Positions 57,124-64,000 of a DNA stretch of 64,000 bases are shown piece by piece (position 1 is the stretch's first letter; every line of letters begins with the position of its first letter). A program made the translations under genes and the position numbers. Source of the stretch: Usnea hakonensis. Its lineage: Eukaryota; Ascomycota; Lecanoromycetes; Lecanorales; Parmeliaceae. A model generated the notes under the pieces. The model did no database searches, was not told the DNA's origin, and saw nothing but the letters and a program-made list of their open reading frames with translations. The DNA lies in the NCBI GenBank assembly GCA_013423325.1, contig BLJB01000081.1, positions 124,311 through 188,310 on the forward strand, in the 5' to 3' direction.

Positions 57124-60100
57124 ATGTCATCTCGCACAGAGAAACTACGTAAAGATATCGAGGCACTTCGCAAGAAGGCATCTAGTGAGAGATACTACAT
57201 TAATCCGAAGGAACTCAAAGAGCTTTGCACACTTGAGGTGATAAAAGGTGCCGTGGAAGAGTGTGGTTTCTCTTTGGCTAACCGTACGGAGATCACCCAC
57301 AGCATATTGAAGACTGGAATTATCACATTCTCTATCCTTGTGCAGATCAGCGAAGAGAGGCTGATGATCAAATTTCTTGACCGGGAGGAGCTCGATGAAA
57401 AATTGCCAATGAATATCATGACTTTGGAGAAGATTATCGATGAAGCGGCCAACAAATTCTACAAGGTGCAATGGGAATTCACACCAGTCATTCTACCGAA
57501 GCGCAGACATCGACAAATTGATAATGAGGTAGTCTTACCTTTTATGCATGAAAAGCATCTCAAAGACCGGGATGGCTCCTTTGGTACCATATACAGATTC
57601 ACGATGGAGTCGAACATGCAGAGACTTTTCGATACTGAGGTATTTTATTGATTCAAAGTCCGTTTGAAGACTTTTGCTAATAAGTTTTTGTACTGATAGA
57701 AGCATACGGTCACAGTCATTCGCAAGCAGATTCAATTCGATTCGAAAAATGAGAGCTTCGCAAGAGAAAGAGAGTGCCTAAAGCTTCTGCAGCGCTTGAA
57801 CCACCCAAATATCGTGGACTTGCTAGGCTCCTATACTTATAAAGGAGAACATAGCCTTCTATTCGAATGCCAAGATATGGACCTCAACGACTTCCTGAAG
57901 TGCGAAGACCGGCACAAAGATTTTAGATCGAACACAACATTCTTCACAGCCTTGTATGGCCTAACCTCGGCCATAGAATTTGTTCATAATTGCGAGCTCG
58001 TTGATGATGCAGGGAACATAACAATCACCGGATATCACCACGATATCCGACCTAACAATATTTTAATTCGATCTAATACTTTTCTTCTGGCCGACTTTGG
58101 TCTGTCGAAGATGGACGACGAAGACAAGTTGTCTACGAGCCTTAAAGCTTTCGGGGGTGATTATATCGCACCAGAATGTCTGGCGAAAAAGCCGCGTCTC
58201 GGAAGACCGGCGGATATTTGGTCCCTTGGTGGTATCATGGTAGATATTGCAGCTTACATTGAAAATGGACCTAGGGGACGAATTGAGGCGCAAGATAAGC
58301 GAATGGAGATTGGGCCATACGCGGGCTTGGAAACGGCACACTTCTTCTCCTATGGCCGCCTTAAGTCTGGGGTGCTTTCATGCATCCATGGTCTACAAGT
58401 GGATCCCGCTGATAAGACTGTGCGGAGTCTTCTGATTCTGAGCAGGCATATGCTTAAAGTGCCCCCAGCGGAACGCCCAGACGCACACAACGTTCGTGAG
58501 AATGCCGCCTTTATTGCTATCAAGTCTCTTTTTCGGACTGCGTTGACGTCGATGATTGGGTGGAGGAAACGCTCGAGAGAGTCCCGACCCAACAGAACTT
58601 GGGAAGACACCTGGAAACTGTGGGCTTGGGGCGAAGAGATTGGCATCAACGGTGCCAGACTTATGACTTCGAAATATAAGAATGCGATAGCGCACGCAGA
58701 AAAAACCGAGGCATTACTACAGAGGATATTAACTGATCTAGTGACACTGCTGGCTAATGAAGAGCTTTCCGAGTACGCTAAACATGAGTCGCGAGGTATA
58801 GTATCTTCAGATCAGTACTATAGCAAGGAATCTGACGAAATCAACAACTGTATAAGATATCTCAAACAAACTCTCCCAGAGGCATATGGGAGACGCATTG
58901 AAAAGTGGAAGAGCCACTATGGCAAAGAAGCCGACAAAGATTCCCCTGGGCTACCGGAACTATCAGACGAGGCTTTGCAGTCTACAATCCAACTTGATTC
59001 GCCAAGCAGCGCTTCTCACTCTCTTCTAGATAGTCCGCGTAATCATCGAGAGAAGCAATCAATCAAAAGCCCATTAAAAGTCTCAAACAAACCAGAAGAA
59101 CATAGAGAGACTTCGAAGAAGGGAAAAAAGAAAGCCCAATCCGGCGAGCCACCGCCTCTGGGCCGCCCGCTCTCCATATCAGGAATAGAATCCGACAAGA
59201 TTCCCGGAAAGGTACGAGTTGAGTCTGCTACCAGCTAGGAACGCAGGTCTAGCGTGGAGGAAAACTAAATCACAGTGTTGACGCTTAGTAGGATGAGCCA
59301 GTCAAAATATCCGCAAGTAAGACATCGTTGTCAAAGACGGGGGATCCCTTCATAACAAAGAATCATAACCTATCAACACCGGGATTCGAGGTTGACGATT
59401 CAAGGGCCTCATCTTCTCACCCATCCTCAGTCTTCTCATACAAATCCAACTACACAGATCCCACACCCTCTGGGCTTGCGGATTATTCTAAACCAGCATC
59501 TAGTTCATCAACGAATGGTGACGCGTCACTGTCGCAACTTCCCAACCTAGTACTTCCAGAGCCTATTCTGGGGACTGGTATCTCTGCAAAGCTGTACGTA
59601 GATGTATGAAACGCATCATTACATGACTAATTAGGAAAATAGTACTTTCAAGCCAATAGGCGGAAGATTCCGGCACATCAGATGCGAAACTCATCTGCAA
59701 GAGGGCATCAAATCTAGTAGCGAGAGCAAGAGCAAATACATTTTGTGCGTAGGCAAAGATGGAGATGGATCGATTCGCCATATATGTGTGTCACCCAGAG
59801 GCGATCGTGTAGGACAGTTGGCTAATTTATTACAGTCCCACGGCTCGTGTCGAAGTATCCACACACTGATCAGTCTGTCAGCGATGTTCACTCTACACCA
59901 ACTGTCTACTTTCTAGGGACCCAGAGCTTGTGCGAGCTGGAACTCGAATCAGCTCTGAACCAGGGGCAGCCAATACCACATGACTCAGCCACTGCAGAAG
60001 AGACTATCGTAGATACAAGCAATGTCAAATATAGTTTCAATTCACAGGAGGGTTCGCAGTGAATTCGTTCATGTACGTTGTAATCTGTGACTGACATCGT

Positions 60101-60682
60101 GCAAACAGATTGCAGGAAATTCAGGGAAGATGTCTGGGACAATGAGCTGGTAACGTGTACAGGAACGGAAAGGATCAGCATGCCAGCAGTAAAGACTACC
60201 TCGGAGGTCCTGACCCTGTGGAAGTCAAGGTCTGATCTGGGAACCCTGACCGTAGTCTTCCGAGCAAGGAAGAAAAATCATGAATGGCAATATATCGATC
60301 TTCAGTGTATGTCGACTCTCAACGAACCTAGATAGTTCTGAACTCTGACTCATACATTTAGTGGATACATCAGGACATGAAGGACGTGTGAAAGCTGATG
60401 ATGTGACACTGTTGCTTAACATCGTGGCCTCATCTGAAGAATCTTCCGTCAAATCGAAAAAGGGTCGCACAGCAAGTACGAGTCGTCATCTCTCAAAGGA
60501 GAAGCGTGATGTACTTGAAATCAAATTCCGCTCCGAAGATGGTGAGTTCGCTATGTGGAAATCTCATTGCTCAGCAGCCAATTGAACATTTGCTAATCTT
60601 CGCATCCTGCGGTCTAGATTGTGCGGCCTTTAGAGCAGCGCTTAGATCAGCCCTCAGACCAGCATCCCAACCCGCGTCGTGA
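57124..60682 (+). CDS. Fungal-specific protein kinase with long C-terminal extension
   Basis: Exons 57124-57639, 57700-59211, 59292-59593, 59643-59785, 59836-60051, 60109-60306, 60362-60541 and 60618-60682 give 1043 residues. An N-terminal domain of about 150 residues (KDIEALRKKASSERYYI onwards) precedes a kinase domain with DGSFGTIYRF, VIRKQ, YHHDIRPNNIL (Asp present, Arg-Pro in place of Lys-x), DFGLS and APEC. A Ser/Pro-rich linker follows, then about 250 residues of strand-rich sequence (FKPIGGRFRHIRCETHL; TCTGTERISM; LTVVFRARKKNHEWQYIDLQ). Stopping at the TAG at 59236-59238 would truncate it; a GTACGA donor at 59212 splices past that stop. The kinase belongs to an expanded fungal group of unknown function. 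The C-terminal domain is not recognised. Confidence 0.8.
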
Positions 60683-61731
60683 GCTCAATTGACTCGACAG
60701 TTGGAGAGGAGGCGGCCAAGCGGCCCCATCACACCATTAAATGTGAATATCACGACTCAGAAAGCGACAACGTCGATATGTACACACGGAACTCCAAACG
60801 TGTCCCAGGCCGATTCATTCAAGCATCGGGATCATGGATGTGAATAAGCTACTTTGGGTGGAAGGCTCAAGACAGCCTTCCTGGATCTCGTACCGCACTT
60901 GTCCAATACGACCTCTGCAGCAGGTCAAGGCAAAGGACTCTTACAGAATTCTCCGTCAGTTGCAGCGTCCTAGCTGATTGAGGGATATCTGTCGCATCAT
61001 TCTCAAAGCCGTGTGCTGTTAGAGCACTTTTGACATGAGAACTATTGATGAAGAGAAGTGATCAAAAATGATGGTATATATAGAGCGGGTTGGTTTGGAA
61101 TGTTAGCGATGGCGCTGTTAGGTCTTAGGATTACTATAATAGATAGAACTACACAAGAAGCAAGATGTCAATACAAATAATATTTGGCGAACCATCTTTG
61201 GTGAAAGGAATCTCAAGAAGTAAAACAGTCAGGTATTAGGTGTACGTAGGCCGAGTAAGTTGGTTGCCTTGAGTACCTAATTCCCATCCTTGGCGCTTAC
61301 TTTGTACATAAAGCGGATGCCTACAGCTGAAATTCCCACTTGAGCTGATGAATTGCTGTATGTGTAGCATTGGTAGATGTACTCTAAGTATGATGGCGGA
61401 GAGATGTGATTGTTGATCACTGTCTCTTTGCCACCCCCACTGCCAGTGCCAGTGCCACTGCTGATGATGTGGCGGAGCTGATTACGAAATCTGGGTTTTG
61501 AGCCGCTGGAAGCGAGCCCGTTTATTGCCCGTAAATGAAACCTCACTTCAGATTTCAAGACGCAATCTTCATCCATTCGAATTTATAATAAGGCAAACGA
61601 TACTTGGGCCTGTACACTTACTTACAATCAATGTCAGTGCTCATGATTTCATAGCTCCTTGAAGCTCCCATATTGAACTACCTGCGACAGGCACGAATGA
61701 AATCCGACGGTGACGTCCAGCGAAACCCACT
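60683..61731. other. Intergenic region with a duplicated gene fragment
   Basis: It contains the copy of the DHA2 3' end (61040-61222), a (CCAGTG)-type microrepeat near 61440-61460, and a 99-codon minus-strand frame (61277-61576) without recognisable features that I do not call with confidence. Confidence 0.55.
61040..61222. repeat. Second copy of the DHA2 3' end
   Basis: It is similar to 49248-49407 in the same orientation, beginning with ACTATTGATGAAGAGAAGTGA, which matches the last codons and stop of the DHA2 gene. No upstream DHA2 coding similarity is visible, so only the tail was copied or has survived. Confidence 0.85.
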
Positions 61732-64000
61732 ATGGTATGGAGATTGCTTTCCGACGAGCTCACTTTTGTGACCCAACTAATGAAGAGGACTAATAGGCAG
61801 TAACAAAGCGCGCCGGCCGCAAGAAGGACACTAGCAATGCGCAGACGGCCAGTAGTGGAGGAGGAAAGCCCCAAGTCCGAAAGGCTGCCTTTGAGAGCAC
61901 CAAGAAGAAGGAGGTCGGAGTCTCAGACCTTACACTCATTAGCAAGATATCAAATGAGGCTATAAACGACAATCTGAAAAAAAGGTTCGAGAATGCAGAA
62001 ATCTATGTATGTGGGGCGGGCACGCGGTTGGACATATAGCCGGTACTGCAGTGCTGAATAAGATTGCAGACATACATTGGCCATGTGCTTGTCTCCGTCA
62101 ATCCCTTCCGAGACTGTGAGTTCATTTACACCCACAAGAAAGACAATCATGAAACTGACGAGGGATAGTGGGCATATACACAGACTCCGTGCTGGATTCC
62201 TACCGGGGCAAGAACCGACTCGAGGTCCCTCCCCACGTCTTCGCAGTCGCTGAATCAGCCTACTACAACATGAATGCCTACAAGGACAATCAATGTGTCA
62301 TTATTTCTGGGGAGTCAGGAGCAGGGAAAACAGAAGCCGCGAAACGGATAATGCAGTACATTGCAAATGTGTCTGGAGGAACCGATTCGTCAATACAACA
62401 GACCAAGGATATGGTCCTGGCTACGAATCCGCTGCTTGAATCTTTTGGAAATGCGAAGACACTGAGGAATAATAATTCGTCGCGATTTGGGAAATACTTG
62501 GAGCTACAGTTCAATTCGCAGGGAGAACCGGTTGGCGCTAATATTACCAATTATTTGCTGGAGAAATCAAGGGTCGTTGGGCAAATTACGAACGAACGAA
62601 ACTTTCATATATTTTACCAATTTACAAAGGCTGCATCTTCGAACCATAGGGGTGGGTACAGAGCTCGAACGCATTGTTGCATGGCTGACACGATGCACAG
62701 AGATTTTCGGTGTGCAACAACCGCAGTCATATTCGTACACCAGCCGATCGAAATGCTTTGACGTACAAGGAATAGATGACAGCGGAGAATTCAAAGATAC
62801 GCTTAATGCCATGAAGGTCATAGGCTTATCGCAGGGCGAGCAAGACAACATCTTTCGAATGTTGGCAACCATTTTATGGATTGGCAATGTCACATTCCGG
62901 GAAGATGACAGTGGGAATGCAATGATCACTGACCAGTCGGTGGTTGACTTTGTTGCATATCTGCTGGAGGTTGATGCTGCGCATGTTAATAAGGCTCTGA
63001 CTCTACGAGTCGTCGAGACTAGTCGTGGAGGCCGGCGCGGATCAGTCTACGAGGTACCCCTGAACCCAACCCAGGCGACAGCTGTACGAGATGCCCTGGC
63101 AAAAGCAATATATTTCAACCTCTTCGACTGGATAGTTGACAGAGTCAATGCATCGCTCAAAGCTCGTGGCTCCGTGGCAAATTCAGTGGGCATCCTGGAT
63201 ATTTATGGGTTTGAAATTTTCGACAAAAACAGCTTCGAGCAACTTTGCATCAACTATGTCAACGAGAAGCTTCAGCAAATCTTCATCCAGCTTACCCTCA
63301 AGACCGAACAGGAGGAGTACGCAAGGGAGAAGATCCAATGGACACCAATCAACTACTTCGACAACAAGATTGTGTGCGAGCTCATAGAGGAGAAGCGACC
63401 ACCCGGCGTCTTCGCCGCGCTGAACGATGCCTGTGCTACGGCTCATGCGGATTCAGGGGCTGCGGACCAGACCTTTGTCCAAAGGCTGAATGCTCTGTCC
63501 TCAAATCCTCATTTCCAACCAAGGCAAGGGCAATTTGTCATCAAACATTATGCCGGCGATGTCAACTATGCTATCGAAGGCATGACCGACAAGAACAAAG
63601 ATCAATTATTGAAGGATTTGCTCAACCTCGTAGGCGAGAGCAGCAATGACTTTGTGCACTCACTGTTCCCCCACCAAGTCAATCAAGATGACAAGCGTCG
63701 CCCGCCAACCGCAGGTGACAAGATAAAGGCCTCCGCCAACGATCTGGTGTCAACGTTAATGAAAGCCTCTCCATCATACATCCGAACCATAAAACCAAAT
63801 GACAACAAGTCACCTAGTGAATACAATACCGGGAACGTCATGCACCAGATCAAGTACCTTGGCTTGCAAGAGAATGTCCGAATACGAAGGGCTGGCTTTG
63901 CTTATCGGCAGACATTTGACAAATTCGTTGAGCGTTTCTACCTTCTCTCGCCCAAGACCTCCTACGCCGGAGATTACACGTGGACTGGTGACGCACTTTC
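61732..64000 (+). CDS. Class I myosin heavy chain (Myo5/MyoA), N-terminal part
   Basis: Exons 61732-61734, 61797-62006, 62070-62115, 62169-62651 and 62701 to beyond the window. The motor head is well conserved: KKKEVGVSDLTLISK, the P-loop GESGAGKTEA, switch I NNNSSRFGK, switch II DIYGFEIFDKNSFEQ, actin-binding-region text ASPSYIRTIKPND and the converter start GLQENVRIRRAGFAYR. The Ser in GGRRGSVYEVPLN is the likely TEDS-site target of PAK-type kinases. Class I myosins act at cortical actin patches in endocytosis and hyphal polarity. The tail (TH1, SH3, acidic) lies outside. The first coding exon appears to be just ATG, spliced to GCAGTAACAAAG. Confidence 0.93.

Noticed and set aside
57640..57699. 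Stop codon in the kinase at 57651 as evidence of a broken gene
   Set aside because: A GT-AG intron (57640-57699) removes it and restores the kinase domain in phase.
61277..61576. 99-codon minus-strand frame upstream of myosin I
   Set aside because: It has an ATG but a Gly/Thr microrepeat and no recognisable domain; support is too weak for a gene call.

Overview
The window is nuclear DNA of a filamentous ascomycete (Pezizomycotina). Nearly every gene is split by short introns (mostly 45-80 nt, GT-AG, with CTRAY-type branch points). The gene set is typical of such fungi: PCNA, Polo kinase, MutL homologue, Pfa4 palmitoyltransferase, class I myosin, a hybrid histidine kinase, a Pth11-like rhodopsin-domain protein, DHA2 and PHO84-type MFS transporters and an intracellular GH3 glucosidase. 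The class cannot be fixed from sequence alone; families frequent in Leotiomycetes and Lecanoromycetes, such as the CorA-like protein, are present. Coordinates below are splice models built by reading across introns; for each complete multi-exon model the summed exon length is a multiple of three.

Layout. 1-339: 3' end of a zinc CDF transporter (+). 828-2945: TED1/CDC1-like ER phosphoesterase (+). 4016-4990: PCNA (-), start codon apparently split by an intron. 5667-9793: hybrid histidine kinase (+). 10412-11612: D-2-hydroxyacid dehydrogenase (-). 12096-12838: small membrane protein (-). 13694-14875: DapA/HOGA-type aldolase (-). 16958-18435: PFA4 (-). 18560-19200: AT-rich repeat island. 19517-22780: MLH2-like MutL (+). 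23292-26525: Polo kinase (-). 27046-28115: OPA3-like (+). 28484-29333: C-rich unknown gene (+). 29640-31832: fumarate reductase fused to cytochrome b5 (-), divergent from a GH3/PA14 beta-glucosidase at 32304-35105 (+).

The second half is more accessory. It holds an unknown protein (35882-36826, -), a 159-nt tandem duplication (37120-37430), a secreted RNase T1-like protein (38075-38840, +), a rhodopsin-domain membrane protein (39941-41290, -), a 12-exon amino acid/choline permease (42426-44641, +), a B-box protein (45642-46535, +), a DHA2 transporter with an in-frame stop (47403-49269, +), a decayed HemK/MTQ1 methyltransferase (about 50018-50890, -), a PHO84-type transporter with a GC-AG intron (51877-54038, +), a CorA-like membrane protein (54289-about 56360, -) divergent from a 1043-residue protein kinase (57124-60682, +), and the 5' part of myosin I (61732 to the window end, +).

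No operon-like system, CRISPR array, rRNA, intact transposon or convincing tRNA was seen. Core DNA replication/repair (PCNA, MLH2), mitosis (Polo), secretory-pathway lipid modification (TED1, PFA4) and solute transport genes simply neighbour one another. The most unusual items are the RNase-like secreted protein with a substituted catalytic position, the duplicated 3' end of the DHA2 gene 11.8 kb away, the decayed methyltransferase, the AT-rich ACGGT-rich island, and several odd splice structures.
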